Assembly (NCBI GenBank): GCA_000242935.3
Contig: CP007053.1
Coordinates: 1,054,001-1,118,000, forward strand
Length of the DNA stretch: 64,000 nt
Reading direction: 5' to 3'
DNA from: Opitutaceae bacterium TAV5
Lineage (GTDB): Bacteria; Verrucomicrobiota; Verrucomicrobiia; Opitutales; Opitutaceae
Shown piece after piece: positions 26,275-36,736 of this stretch. How positions within the stretch are numbered: the stretch's first letter is position 1; every line of letters starts with the position of its first letter. The position numbers and the translations under genes were made by a program. The notes under the pieces were generated by a model, which saw nothing but the letters and a program-made list of their open reading frames with translations, had not been told where the DNA came from and did no database searches.

Positions 26275-28047
26275 ATGGCCACCACCCGGCTGTCCCGCCA
26301 CACCGACGATTCTTCCGGCTCCGCTCTCGCCTGGGCTCACCTGCCCACGACCGGTTTTGCCGACATCGCTGCGCGACCCGGCACGGTCGCCATTCTCCCC
26401 GTCCATGGTTATGCCGATCACGGGCTTGGCCTGCCTCTCGATGCCGAAGAACTCGTCGCCGCCCCGCTCCTCGCCTCCGCCGCCGCTGCGGCGGCGGGAG
26501 TTCAGGGTTCACGGTTCAGGGTTCAGGGTTCAGCGTTCAGCGTGTCAGACTGTCGGCCTGCGGCCTCGGTACACGGTTCAGGGTATGCCGCGCCTGCCAA
26601 CAACCCGAAACCCCCAACTCCAAACCCTGAACCGGCGCGAAGCGCCACCGCCTTCGCGGCGTCCGTCCTCGTCCTCCCTCCTTTCCGTTTCGGCCCTGCG
26701 CCCTACCCGTCTTCTTTTTTCGGCATCGATCCCGACACCGCCCGCGACGCCGTCCTCGAACTGGCCGACGGCGTTCGCCGCGCCGGTCTTGAAAAACTCC
26801 TGCTCTTTTCAACCAGTCCCTGGCATCGCGAATGGCTCAACGCCGCTGCGCTCGACATCCGCATCGAAACCGGTCTCCGCGTTTACCGGCTCCATCTCTC
26901 CGCTCTCGGGCTCGACTTTCACCCCGCCGCTCCCGCCGCCGACCGCGCCGCCGCGCAAGCCCTTGCCAGTGCCCTCCGGCACACCCCGCCCGCACCGGTC
27001 ACCCGCACCGGCGATGTGCGCGACGCCACCTTCCGCCCCGGCTGTTTTCGCCAGCCCCCCCCGCTCCCCACCGATGCTCTCCCCGGCGCGGATGCCGACG
27101 GCCTTTTCGCCAGCGCAGCCTCCCGCCTCGCGTCATTTCTCGCCGAATGCCTCGCGCCCTCGCCCTCCCCCTCTCTCGCCTCCTCTTCCCTCTCCGGCTC
27201 CGCCATCCCTGCGCATTTCAAACTTCCAGCGGCAACCTCCCCTTTCCCCCGCTTCCTCCCGTCCCTCACCCGCGACGAGCTCGAAGCCATCCCGGCCGCC
27301 GACCGGGCACGCGCCGTCGTCATCCTGCCCACCGGCGCCATCGAGCAGCACGGCCCGCACCTGCCGGTCGGCACCGATGCGCTCATCGGCCAGGCACTCC
27401 TCGCCCGCGCGCTCGGCCACCTGTTTCCTTCCGCGTCCTCCCCTTCGCGTTCTTCCGCCCCTTCTCCCGCCGTCTACGTCGCGCCGCCGCTCCTCGTCGG
27501 CAAAAGCACCGAACACCGCTCGTTCGCCGGCACGCTCACACACAGCACCCGCACCTTCCGCGCCCTCCTCCGCGCCCAGGCCGCGCAGCTTCACTGGCTC
27601 GGCTTCCGCACGCTCGCCCTCCTCAACACCCACGGCGGCAACAGCGCCGTCCTCACGTACACGTTGCGCGAGTTGCAGACCGACCCCGCGCTTCCCGGCC
27701 TGCGCGCCGGCATGCTCACACACGGGTACAAACCCGCCGAACTCTCCGCGCAGGAAGCCACCTTCGGTTTCCACGCCGGCGAGTGGGAAACCTCGCTCAT
27801 GCTGGCCATCGCGCCCGACCTCGTCCGCATGGATCGCGCCCTCTGCGCCTGGCCTGCGCAGCTCGACGATCCCGGCACGCTCCGGCCCGAAGGCGCGTCG
27901 CTCACCTTTGCCTGGACCACGGAAGATATTTCCCCGACCGGCGTCATGGGGGACGCCACCCGCGCCACCGCCGAAAAAGGCGCCCGCTGGCTCGCCGCCG
28001 CTGCCGAAGGCCTCGCCGCCGCTATCCGCAACCTGCTGGCAGGATGA
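26275..28047 (+). CDS. double creatininase-like amidohydrolase
   Basis: 590 residues from ATG 26275. Two creatininase-like halves are visible. The C-terminal half (from about residue 320) is canonical: VVILPTGAIEQHGPHLPVGTD, STEHRSFAGTLTHS and LLNTHGGNSAVL carry the expected metal ligands Glu, His and Asp. The N-terminal half (about 20-230) keeps only the shape (AILPVHGYADHGLGLPLDAEE, DPDTARDAVLELADGVRRAG) and seems inactive. A GTTCAGGG-type palindrome (26500-26633) is inserted in frame between strands of the first half. Creatininase-family enzymes open amide or lactam rings; the substrate is unknown. Confidence 0.8.
   Translation: MATTRLSRHTDDSSGSALAWAHLPTTGFADIAARPGTVAILPVHGYADHGLGLPLDAEELVAAPLLASAAAAAAGVQGSRFRVQGSAFSVSDCRPAASVHGSGYAAPANNPKPPTPNPEPARSATAFAASVLVLPPFRFGPAPYPSSFFGIDPDTARDAVLELADGVRRAGLEKLLLFSTSPWHREWLNAAALDIRIETGLRVYRLHLSALGLDFHPAAPAADRAAAQALASALRHTPPAPVTRTGDVRDATFRPGCFRQPPPLPTDALPGADADGLFASAASRLASFLAECLAPSPSPSLASSSLSGSAIPAHFKLPAATSPFPRFLPSLTRDELEAIPAADRARAVVILPTGAIEQHGPHLPVGTDALIGQALLARALGHLFPSASSPSRSSAPSPAVYVAPPLLVGKSTEHRSFAGTLTHSTRTFRALLRAQAAQLHWLGFRTLALLNTHGGNSAVLTYTLRELQTDPALPGLRAGMLTHGYKPAELSAQEATFGFHAGEWETSLMLAIAPDLVRMDRALCAWPAQLDDPGTLRPEGASLTFAWTTEDISPTGVMGDATRATAEKGARWLAAAAEGLAAAIRNLLAG
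26500..26633. repeat. GTTCAGGG-type palindrome, in frame within the creatininase gene
   Basis: The left end has tandem TTCAGGGTTCACGGTTCAGG units and the right end is the complementary CAAACCCTGAACC. It translates as VQGSRFRVQGSAFSV and later KPPTPNPEPARS. The same family lies in uvrA at 31237-31320 and 31628-31743. Confidence 0.8.
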
Positions 28048-28105
28048 CCTGATACCAATCGCCGCTTGATTTTAGACTTTCCAGAAATGGACGACCTGGT
28101 TTTTC

Positions 28106-28171
28106 AACCACGGATTGCACAGATGGGCACGGATGTCCTAAATCCGTGTCGATCCGTGCAATCCGTGGTTA
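28106..28171. repeat. AACCACGGAT palindrome
   Basis: AACCACGGATTGCAC at the left and GTGCAATCCGTGGTT at the right form a 15-base inverted repeat with related internal copies. It is in the gap between the creatininase and uvrA genes (28048-28323), which shows no gene. Confidence 0.85.
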
Positions 28172-28323
28172 ACGTCTGAACGCATCGGGACGCGGTAAAA
28201 ACCGGTTTCCCGGAAACTCCTGAAATCAAAACCCACAGGGACACCGGTCCAGGTCCTTGTCGCTGAAAGGGAATCGGCGTCCTCCGCACCAATCCCTGGA
28301 CAACCTCGCCGCATTGGGCACCG

Positions 28324-31300
28324 TTGTCGTTTCCTCTCACCGTGGCCACTTCCGCTTCCGTCAAAACCAGCTCTTCCCGTTCCGCCAACGCCCGCTCCGC
28401 CGTCGCCCGTGCCCCCTCCTCTGCGCCGACCCCGCCCGCCGCCGTTCCCGAAGCCATCCGCCTGCGCGGCGTCCGGCAAAACAACCTCAAGAACTTCGAC
28501 CTCGATATCCCGCTCGGCCGCTACACCGTCGTCACCGGCGTGAGCGGCGCGGGCAAAAGCTCGCTCGTCTTCGATACCCTCCACGCCGAGGGGCAGCGCC
28601 GCTATGTCGAGACCTTCAGCGCCTACACCCGCCAGTTTCTCGACCTCCTCGACAAACCCCAGGTCGACAGCATCGAAAACATCCGCCCTTCCATCGCCAT
28701 CGAGCAGACGAACACGGTCAAAACCTCGCGTTCCACCGTCGGCACGATGACGGAGCTGACCGATTTCTTCAAAGTCTGGTTCAGCCACACCGCCCGCTGC
28801 TTCGATCCCGAAACCGGCGAACCGGTCGAGGACGACACCCCGCACTCCATCCGGGAAAAAACCTGGGACGCCCACGCCGGCGACACGCTCGTTATCGCTT
28901 TCCGCATCAACCGCCCGGCCAACCTCGCCTGGGCCGAAATCCTGCAAAACCTCAAAACCCAGGGCTACACCCGCGTGCTGCTGGAGGACCGGAAGCCGGA
29001 AGCCGGAGGTCCGGAGACCGGAAACAAAAAACCGGGGAAAACAGCAAAGCCGCTCCCCCCCCCCTCCCCCCCGGTCCCTCGGTCCGCGGATCTTCCGGCG
29101 TTCCCCCTCCAGTCCGCCCGCATCGACGATCTCCTCGATTCCTCCGCCCCCCTGCCGGAAACCCTCGCGCACCTCCACGTCGCCCAGGACCGTATCGCCA
29201 TCACGCCGGAAAACCGTTCCCGCTTCCTCGAAGCCACCGAAACCGCCCTTCACTTCGGCCAGAACCAGGTCCACCTCTTCGCCGAAAAAAACAGAGCCTG
29301 GCACGAGGTCGGCCACTACTCGCGCGGGCTGCATTCCCCCAAAACCGGCCGCACCTTCCGCGCCGCCACGCCCGCGCTGTTTTCCTTCAACTCCCCGCTC
29401 GGCGCCTGCCCCGCCTGCCGCGGCTTCGGACGCATCATCGAGATCGACTACCGCCTCGCCATTCCCGATCGCACCAAAACCATCGACGACGGCGCCATCA
29501 AATGCTGGGAAGGCGAAGTCTACGGCGAATCGAAAAAAGACCTCCTCCGCTTCGCCCGAAAACTGAAGATCCCCGCCGACATTCCCTTCGCCGAACTCAG
29601 CCCCGCACAGCAGGCCTTCATCATCGACGGCGAACCCGACTACGGCCAGCCCGGCCGCGAATGGCCCAAAGCCTGGTACGGCCTGAAAGGGTTTTTCAAC
29701 TGGCTCGAGAAAAACACCTACAAGACCCACGTCCGCGTCTTCCTCTCCCGTTTCCGCAGCTACAATCTCTGTCCCGCCTGCCAGGGCACCCGCCTCCAGC
29801 CCGAAGCCCTCTGCTGGAAATGGCAGGGCCGCACCCTGCCCGAGATCTACCAGCTCCCGGTGCGCGAGCTGCTCGCGCTGCTCGCCGTCGAAAACGGAAA
29901 CCCGGAAAAACCGGTATCCGGCCCCGGATCGTCCGGCCTTCGCCCGGATGCCGGTGAGGGCGCCGCTCCCGCCTCGCTCGCGTTCGAGTCCATCCTCACC
30001 CGCCTCCGCTACCTCGAGCAGGTGGGCCTCGGCTACCTCACGCTCGACCGCACCTCCAAGACGCTCAGCGGCGGCGAGGTCGAGCGCGTCAACCTCACGT
30101 CCTGCCTCGGTACTTCGCTCGTGGATACGCTCTTCGTCCTCGACGAACCCAGCGTCGGCCTGCATCCGCGCGATATCGACCGCCTCATCGCCATCATCCG
30201 CACGCTCACGGACGCCGGCAACACGGTCGTCGTGGTCGAGCACGACGAGTCCATGATCCGCGCCGCCGACCACGTCATCGAGATCGGGCCCGAACCCGGC
30301 GCGCGCGGCGGCCATGTCGTCTTCGAAGGCCCGCTGGCGAATCTCCTCACCTCCGACGCCCTCACCGGCCAATACCTCTCCGGTCGCCTCCGCATCGACA
30401 CTCCCGCCGTCCGCCGCCCCTGTGGCGCGGGCGTCTCGCCCGCTTCCAAAGTGGCGCGGGCGTCCCGCCCGCACGGCCTCCTCACCCTTACCGGCGCCAC
30501 CAGACACAACCTCCGCGACCTCACGCTCCGCCTCCCGCTCCACCGCCTCGTCGCCCTTTCCGGCGTCAGCGGCTCGGGAAAGTCCACCCTCCTCGACAAC
30601 GTCATTTATCAGGGCCTCCTCGCCCGCCGGCACCAGCTCACCGAAGACCCCGCCGCCATCGCCTCCATCACCGGCGATGACGCCATCGGCGAGATCGTCC
30701 TCGTGGACCAGTCGCCGCTCTCCCGCACCCCGCGCTCCAACCCCGCCCTCTACACCGAGGCGTGGGAACTCGTCCGCGATCTCTACGCCCGCGAACCCGC
30801 CGCCGAGGCCGCCGGCTACACCGCCTCCAGCTTTTCCTTCAACGCCGGCGACGGACGCTGCGACCACTGCAACGGACTCGGCTTCGAACGGGTCGAGATG
30901 CAATTTCTCTCCGACGTCTTCGTCCCCTGCCCGGTTTGCGAAGGCCGCCGCTTCAAACCCGAAATCCTCGCCGTCAAACATCGCGGCCTCTCCATCTCCG
31001 ACCTCCTCACCACGAGCATCGACGACGCCCTCGTTCTTTTTTCCGGCGACGACCAGGCCGGTGGCGCCGACGTCAAAACCTGCGAAAAAATCCGCACCCG
31101 CCTGCAACCCCTTGCCGACGTCGGCCTCGGTTACCTCACCCTCGGCCAGCCGCTCAACACGCTCAGCGGCGGCGAATCCCAGCGCCTCAAACTGGTGCGC
31201 CACCTCGGCGGCGCCGCTGACGCGGCGCAATCCAGCGTTCAGGGTTCAGAGTCCGGAGTTTCGGCAGGCAATGCACCAAAACCCGGCACGCGCCAAAATG

Positions 31301-34300
31301 CCAAACCCGAAACCCTGAACGCCAGACCGTCGCCGGCCCGCCCGGCGGGCGCCCTGCTCCTGCTGGACGAGCCGACGACCGGCCTGCACCGTCACGACGT
31401 CAAGCGTCTCGTCACCGTGCTCCAGCGCCTCGTGGACGCCGGCCACAGCGTCGTCGTCATCGAACACAACATCGACGTCCTCAAGTCCGCCGACTGGCTC
31501 ATCGAGATCGGACCCGAGGCCGGAGCCGACGGCGGCCGCATCGTCGCCGAAGGCCCGCCCGAACGCATCGCGCAAACCGACACCGCCACGGCGCCGTATC
31601 TGCGAGCGGCGCTCGCAGATACGGCCGGTTCAGGGTTCAGGGTTCAGGGTTCGGAGTTGGCTGCTTCGCAGTCCGGAACAGCAAAGCGAACCGCCGGCGC
31701 CACGCCCGCCAAAACCCTGAACGCGAAACCGGAAACCCCGAACCGCGCGGGCACCGTCGGCGCCCTCGTCCTCGTCGGCGCGCGCGAGAACAATCTCAAG
31801 AACCTCTCCCTCTCCATCCCGCACCGCCAGCTCACCGTCGTGACCGGCGTGTCCGGCTCCGGCAAGTCCACGCTCGCCTTCGACATCGTCTTTGCCGAGG
31901 GGCAGCGCCGCTTCATGGAGTCGATGTCGCCCTACGCCCGCCAGTTTGTCGAACAGCTCCCGCGTCCCGCCATCGACCGCCTCACCGGCATCCCGCCCAC
32001 CGTCGCCATCGAGCAACGCGTCACGCGCGGCTCGCGCAAGTCCACCGTCGCCACCATCACCGAAGTCGCCCAGTACCTGCGCCTCCTCTACGCCCGCCTC
32101 GGCATCCAGCACCATCCCGACACCGGCCGCCCCGTCCAGCCGCTCACGCCCGCCCAACTCAGGAAACTCCTCGCCGACGTCCTCGCCTCGCCCGCCGCCC
32201 GCCGGGCCGGACACCTCTACCTCTGCGCCCCGCTCATCCGCGGCCGCAAGGGCCACCACCAGCCCATCGCCACCTGGATCGCCAGGCAGGGCTACGAACT
32301 CATGCGCGCCGACGGACGTATCCTGCGCGCCGATACGTTTAAAAAACTCGACCGCTACAAGGAGCACGACATCGAAGCCGTTGTCGCCGACCTGAAATCC
32401 GGAAAAACAAACTCCGGACCGGGAGCCAGCGCCGCTCTCGACGCCGCCCTCGCGCTCGGCAAAGGCTCCTGTTTCCTCGCCCTCCCCGACACGGCCAAAG
32501 GCAGCAGGATCCTCTCCTGGTTTTCCACCACGCGCACCGATATCGAAACCGGAGAATCCTTCCCCGAGCTCGATCCGAAGCACTTCTCGCACAATTCCCC
32601 GCGCGGCTGGTGTCCCGTCTGCCGCGGCCACGGGCGCATCTATCCGTGGATGCTCGAAGCCGACGACGACGAGGACCGCAACAGCAACGATCCCGCCGCC
32701 CAGCTCCGCGCGCTCGGCATCGAGACCGCCGATGATCTCGCCGAGGAGGGCACCCCCTGCCCCGCCTGTCACGGCGATCGCCTCAACCGCATCGCGCGCG
32801 CGGTGAAGCTTCGCTTCGTGCGGCCAAAAGCTGAAAAACCGAAACCTGAAAAACTGAAAAAAAACGCCGCCGCCACGGCCCCCGTTCCAGCGGTCGGTTT
32901 TCAGCTTTCGGCTTTTCCCGACACTCTCTCCTTGCCCGAACTCCTCCGGTCCACCCCGGCGCAACTCCTCGCCCATCTGCGCCGGCTCGACCTCGACGAA
33001 CGCGGCCGGCTGATCACGCAGGACATCGTCCCGCAGATCGAGGAACGCCTCCGGTTCCTCGATCACGTCGGCCTCGGCTACCTCACGCTCGAGCGCCCCA
33101 CCGCCACGCTCAGCGGCGGCGAGGCCCAGCGCATCCGCCTCGCCGCGCAACTCGGCACCAATCTCGCCGGCGTCCTCTACGTGCTCGACGAGCCCTCCAT
33201 CGGCCTGCACGCCCGCGACAACGACCGGCTCATCGAGACGCTCGAAACCCTGCGCGACAAGGGCAACACGCTCCTCGTCGTCGAGCATGACGACGAGCTC
33301 ATGGATCACGCCGACCGCATCATCGACCTCGGCCCGGCCGCCGGCATTCACGGCGGCGAACTTCTGGCCGAAGGCACGCCCGCAGAGATCCGGCAATGCG
33401 ACCGCTCCCTCACCGGCCTCTTCCTCGCCCGCGGTATCCGGCATCCCCTGCGCGGCGCGTACCGGGAATGTGGCGCGGGCATCCCGCCCGCATCGTGGCA
33501 CGGGCTTCCAGCCCGTGATTCCGCACGACAATCCCGCCTGCAACGCGCCAAAAATCACCCGGCCGCATCTGCTTCTCCCGAACCCGCGGGCAAGATGCCC
33601 GTGCCACCGTCTGCGCCCTCCGGTTTCCTCACGCTCACCGGCGCCCGCCTCCGTAATCTGCGCGACATCGACCTGCGCCTCCCGCTCGGCCGCCTCATCA
33701 TGGTGGCCGGCCCTTCCGGCGCGGGAAAATCCACGCTCTTTCGCGACCTCCTCCACCCGGCCGTCGCCCAGGCCATCAAGACCGATGCCCGCAAACTCAC
33801 CGGCCGCCAGTTCGTCCGCGCCGGCGGCATCACCCGCGACCTCCCGCCCTCGTCCTCCGGAGCCACCCCGGCCTCGCACGCAACGTTTCCCTTCGACGAA
33901 CTCCGTTCGGCCAACGGCTTCCGTTCCGTCATCGAGGTGGACCAGTCGCCCATCGGCAAGACCCCGCGCTCCACGCCCGCCACCTACCTGGGCATCTTCG
34001 ATCTCATCCGCCAGTTCTTCGCCTCGCTTCCCGAGGCCAAGCTGCGCGGCTACAACGCCGGCCGCTTCTCCTTCAACACGGCCGGCGGACGCTGCGAAGC
34101 CTGCCAGGGCGTCGGCCGCATCAAGCTCGAAATGGCCTTCATGCCCGATACCTGGCTGCCCTGTGATGACTGCCACGGCCTCCGCTACGCGCCGGAACTC
34201 TCCGACATCACCTGGAAAGGCAAATCCATCGGCGAAGTCCTCCGGCTCACCTTCGAGGAAGCCGTCCCGTTTTTCGATTTCCACAGCCAGCTCTCGTCCG

Positions 34301-34758
34301 TGTGCCGGCTCATGGTCGATTGCGGACTCGGCTACCTCACGCTCGGCCAGTCCTCGCCCACGCTCAGCGGCGGCGAGGCGCAGCGGCTGAAACTCGTCAC
34401 CGAGCTCTCGCGCGGCCTCGCCACCTACACCGAGCGCAGCCGCGGCACGCTCCCGCGCAACCTCTACCTGCTCGAGGAGCCCACCATCGGCCTGCACCTC
34501 AGCGACTGCGAGAAACTCATCAACGTCCTCCACGCGCTCGTGGACCAGGGCCACACCGTTGTCGTGATCGAGCACCACCTCGACCTCCTTGCCGAGGCCG
34601 ACTGGATTATCGAACTCGGCCCGGTCGGCGGTCCCGACGGCGGCCACCTCCTCTACCAGGGCCCGCTCGCCGGCCTCCTCGATCCCGCCAACAAAAACAG
34701 CCCGACCGCGCCCTACCTGCGGAAGAAATTAATAATCAAGGCGGGCTCCCAAAATTGA
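28324..34758 (+). CDS. uvrA: giant tandem UvrA-like ABC ATPase
   Basis: 2144 residues, about twice a normal UvrA. Four ABC modules are complete: Walker A motifs at residues 72 (GVSGAGKSS), 747, 1175 (both GVSGSGKST) and 1796 (GPSGAGKST); signatures at 581 (LSGGEVERVNL), 947, 1596 and 2014 (LSGGEAQRLKL). CxxC zinc-finger pairs such as CPACRG/CPACQG, CDHCNG/CPVCEG, CPVCRG/CPACHG and CEACQG/CDDCHG are in both halves. It is therefore two UvrA-like proteins fused head to tail. UvrA binds damaged DNA and loads UvrB; fused forms are known as a separate class, with possibly different roles. The start is uncertain (TTG 28324 or GTG 28342). At least six linkers are encoded by palindromic repeats. Confidence 0.88.
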   Translation: MSFPLTVATSASVKTSSSRSANARSAVARAPSSAPTPPAAVPEAIRLRGVRQNNLKNFDLDIPLGRYTVVTGVSGAGKSSLVFDTLHAEGQRRYVETFSAYTRQFLDLLDKPQVDSIENIRPSIAIEQTNTVKTSRSTVGTMTELTDFFKVWFSHTARCFDPETGEPVEDDTPHSIREKTWDAHAGDTLVIAFRINRPANLAWAEILQNLKTQGYTRVLLEDRKPEAGGPETGNKKPGKTAKPLPPPSPPVPRSADLPAFPLQSARIDDLLDSSAPLPETLAHLHVAQDRIAITPENRSRFLEATETALHFGQNQVHLFAEKNRAWHEVGHYSRGLHSPKTGRTFRAATPALFSFNSPLGACPACRGFGRIIEIDYRLAIPDRTKTIDDGAIKCWEGEVYGESKKDLLRFARKLKIPADIPFAELSPAQQAFIIDGEPDYGQPGREWPKAWYGLKGFFNWLEKNTYKTHVRVFLSRFRSYNLCPACQGTRLQPEALCWKWQGRTLPEIYQLPVRELLALLAVENGNPEKPVSGPGSSGLRPDAGEGAAPASLAFESILTRLRYLEQVGLGYLTLDRTSKTLSGGEVERVNLTSCLGTSLVDTLFVLDEPSVGLHPRDIDRLIAIIRTLTDAGNTVVVVEHDESMIRAADHVIEIGPEPGARGGHVVFEGPLANLLTSDALTGQYLSGRLRIDTPAVRRPCGAGVSPASKVARASRPHGLLTLTGATRHNLRDLTLRLPLHRLVALSGVSGSGKSTLLDNVIYQGLLARRHQLTEDPAAIASITGDDAIGEIVLVDQSPLSRTPRSNPALYTEAWELVRDLYAREPAAEAAGYTASSFSFNAGDGRCDHCNGLGFERVEMQFLSDVFVPCPVCEGRRFKPEILAVKHRGLSISDLLTTSIDDALVLFSGDDQAGGADVKTCEKIRTRLQPLADVGLGYLTLGQPLNTLSGGESQRLKLVRHLGGAADAAQSSVQGSESGVSAGNAPKPGTRQNAKPETLNARPSPARPAGALLLLDEPTTGLHRHDVKRLVTVLQRLVDAGHSVVVIEHNIDVLKSADWLIEIGPEAGADGGRIVAEGPPERIAQTDTATAPYLRAALADTAGSGFRVQGSELAASQSGTAKRTAGATPAKTLNAKPETPNRAGTVGALVLVGARENNLKNLSLSIPHRQLTVVTGVSGSGKSTLAFDIVFAEGQRRFMESMSPYARQFVEQLPRPAIDRLTGIPPTVAIEQRVTRGSRKSTVATITEVAQYLRLLYARLGIQHHPDTGRPVQPLTPAQLRKLLADVLASPAARRAGHLYLCAPLIRGRKGHHQPIATWIARQGYELMRADGRILRADTFKKLDRYKEHDIEAVVADLKSGKTNSGPGASAALDAALALGKGSCFLALPDTAKGSRILSWFSTTRTDIETGESFPELDPKHFSHNSPRGWCPVCRGHGRIYPWMLEADDDEDRNSNDPAAQLRALGIETADDLAEEGTPCPACHGDRLNRIARAVKLRFVRPKAEKPKPEKLKKNAAATAPVPAVGFQLSAFPDTLSLPELLRSTPAQLLAHLRRLDLDERGRLITQDIVPQIEERLRFLDHVGLGYLTLERPTATLSGGEAQRIRLAAQLGTNLAGVLYVLDEPSIGLHARDNDRLIETLETLRDKGNTLLVVEHDDELMDHADRIIDLGPAAGIHGGELLAEGTPAEIRQCDRSLTGLFLARGIRHPLRGAYRECGAGIPPASWHGLPARDSARQSRLQRAKNHPAASASPEPAGKMPVPPSAPSGFLTLTGARLRNLRDIDLRLPLGRLIMVAGPSGAGKSTLFRDLLHPAVAQAIKTDARKLTGRQFVRAGGITRDLPPSSSGATPASHATFPFDELRSANGFRSVIEVDQSPIGKTPRSTPATYLGIFDLIRQFFASLPEAKLRGYNAGRFSFNTAGGRCEACQGVGRIKLEMAFMPDTWLPCDDCHGLRYAPELSDITWKGKSIGEVLRLTFEEAVPFFDFHSQLSSVCRLMVDCGLGYLTLGQSSPTLSGGEAQRLKLVTELSRGLATYTERSRGTLPRNLYLLEEPTIGLHLSDCEKLINVLHALVDQGHTVVVIEHHLDLLAEADWIIELGPVGGPDGGHLLYQGPLAGLLDPANKNSPTAPYLRKKLIIKAGSQN
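28988..29036. repeat. in-frame palindromic insertion 1 in uvrA
   Basis: CCGGAAGCCGGAAGCCGGAGG and its continuation are built of CCGG-flanked units and translate as DRKPEAGGPETGNKK, near-identical to part of ugd. A second, looser unit lies at 29894-29953 (NGNPEKPVSGPG). Confidence 0.7.
30421..30475. repeat. in-frame palindromic insertion 2 in uvrA
   Basis: Two GTGGCGCGGGCGT...CGCCCGC units between the second and third nucleotide-binding regions translate as CGAGVSPAS and ARASRPHG. Confidence 0.8.
31237..31320. repeat. in-frame palindromic insertion 3 in uvrA
   Basis: GTTCAGGGTTCAG at the left and ACCCTGAAC at the right; it translates as VQGSESGVS and KPETLNA, and splits the LSGGES signature region from its Walker B. 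Confidence 0.8.
31628..31743. repeat. in-frame palindromic insertion 4 in uvrA
   Basis: Tandem GGTTCAGGGTTCAGGGTTCAG at the left and AACCCTGAACG, AACCCCGAACC at the right; it translates as GSGFRVQGSELA and KTLNAKPETPN at the junction of the two UvrA halves. Confidence 0.85.
32826..32917. repeat. in-frame palindromic insertion 5 in uvrA
   Basis: AAAAGCTGAAAAACCGAAACC at the left and GGTTTTCAGCTTTCGGCTTTT at the right form an imperfect inverted repeat, translated as KAEKPKPEKLKK and GFQLSAF. Confidence 0.75.
33470..33607. repeat. in-frame palindromic insertion 6 in uvrA
   Basis: GTGGCGCGGGCATCCCGCCC, GTGGCACGGGCTTCCAGCCC and a closing GCGGGCAAGATGCCCGTGCC lie before the fourth nucleotide-binding region and translate as CGAGIPPASWHGLPARD and AGKMPVPP. 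Confidence 0.85.
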
Positions 34759-34897
34759 ACAGAAGGCAACGAAGAGAACGAAGAACAACCAGGGACGCTT
34801 ACCGCTCATCCTTTCTTAACTTTATTAAAACCGATAACTTCTTATTCAGAGCCCTCTTTGTTTTACCTTCGTTACCTTTGTTTCTTTCTGTTCAAAA
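34755..34897. repeat. 143-bp palindromic element, copy 3
   Basis: Same ends and length as 17486-17628 but more diverged inside; it starts at the end of uvrA and fills the gap to the oxidoreductase gene. Confidence 0.8.
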
Positions 34898-34927
34898 ATG
34901 AATTTCCAGAACTTCCCTTGATTTTCC

Positions 34928-36358
<1,431 letters not shown>

Positions 36359-36736
36359 CGCCGCTTCGCGGAACACGGTCGGCGGCCTTGCCGCCCAGGG
36401 TGGCACGGCCATCCTGGCCGTGATTCCGACGTGGCACGGGTTGAAAGCCCGTAGCTGCGAACGTAAGTTTGCAGGCCGCCGGCATGACCGGGCATTCGGC
36501 CGCCTGCCGACTTATACCAAAGCCCCAAAGCCTTCAGATTTTCACACAAAGCTCGCAAAGAGCGCAAAGGATTGCCAGTTACCTTCTTCGCGTCCTTTGC
36601 GGCCTTGGTGTAAAATCAAAAACATTCGGGACCCTGGTATTACGTCGGCAGCTACGGAACACGGGCGGGACGCCCGCGCCACATTGCGGTCGCGCGCTTG
36701 CGCACGCGCGGCCACACCGTTTGCCTTTCTCCGCCG
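36359..36736. repeat. repeat-filled gap with a 127-bp ATACCA element
   Basis: GTGGCACGG-type units (36400-36452 and 36659-36682) surround a 127-bp element at 36514-36640 with ends ATACCAAAGCCCC and the complement CCCTGGTAT, enclosing ACACAAAGC...TTGGTGTAAAATC. Its near-twin is at 41241-41366. No gene is seen before the hydrolase start. Confidence 0.8.

Noticed and set aside
26500-26540. Tandem GGTTCAGGGTTCAGGG-like units as a CRISPR or telomere-like repeat
   Set aside because: Units are only 7-8 bases, directly tandem, without spacers, and belong to a palindromic element whose other end is the complement.
28138-31230. Minus-strand open frame of 1030 codons opposite uvrA
   Set aside because: It is a shadow of the G+C-rich uvrA gene: Gly/Ala/Val/Glu-rich, no domain, and the plus strand carries all UvrA motifs. 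The same applies to 31630-34647.
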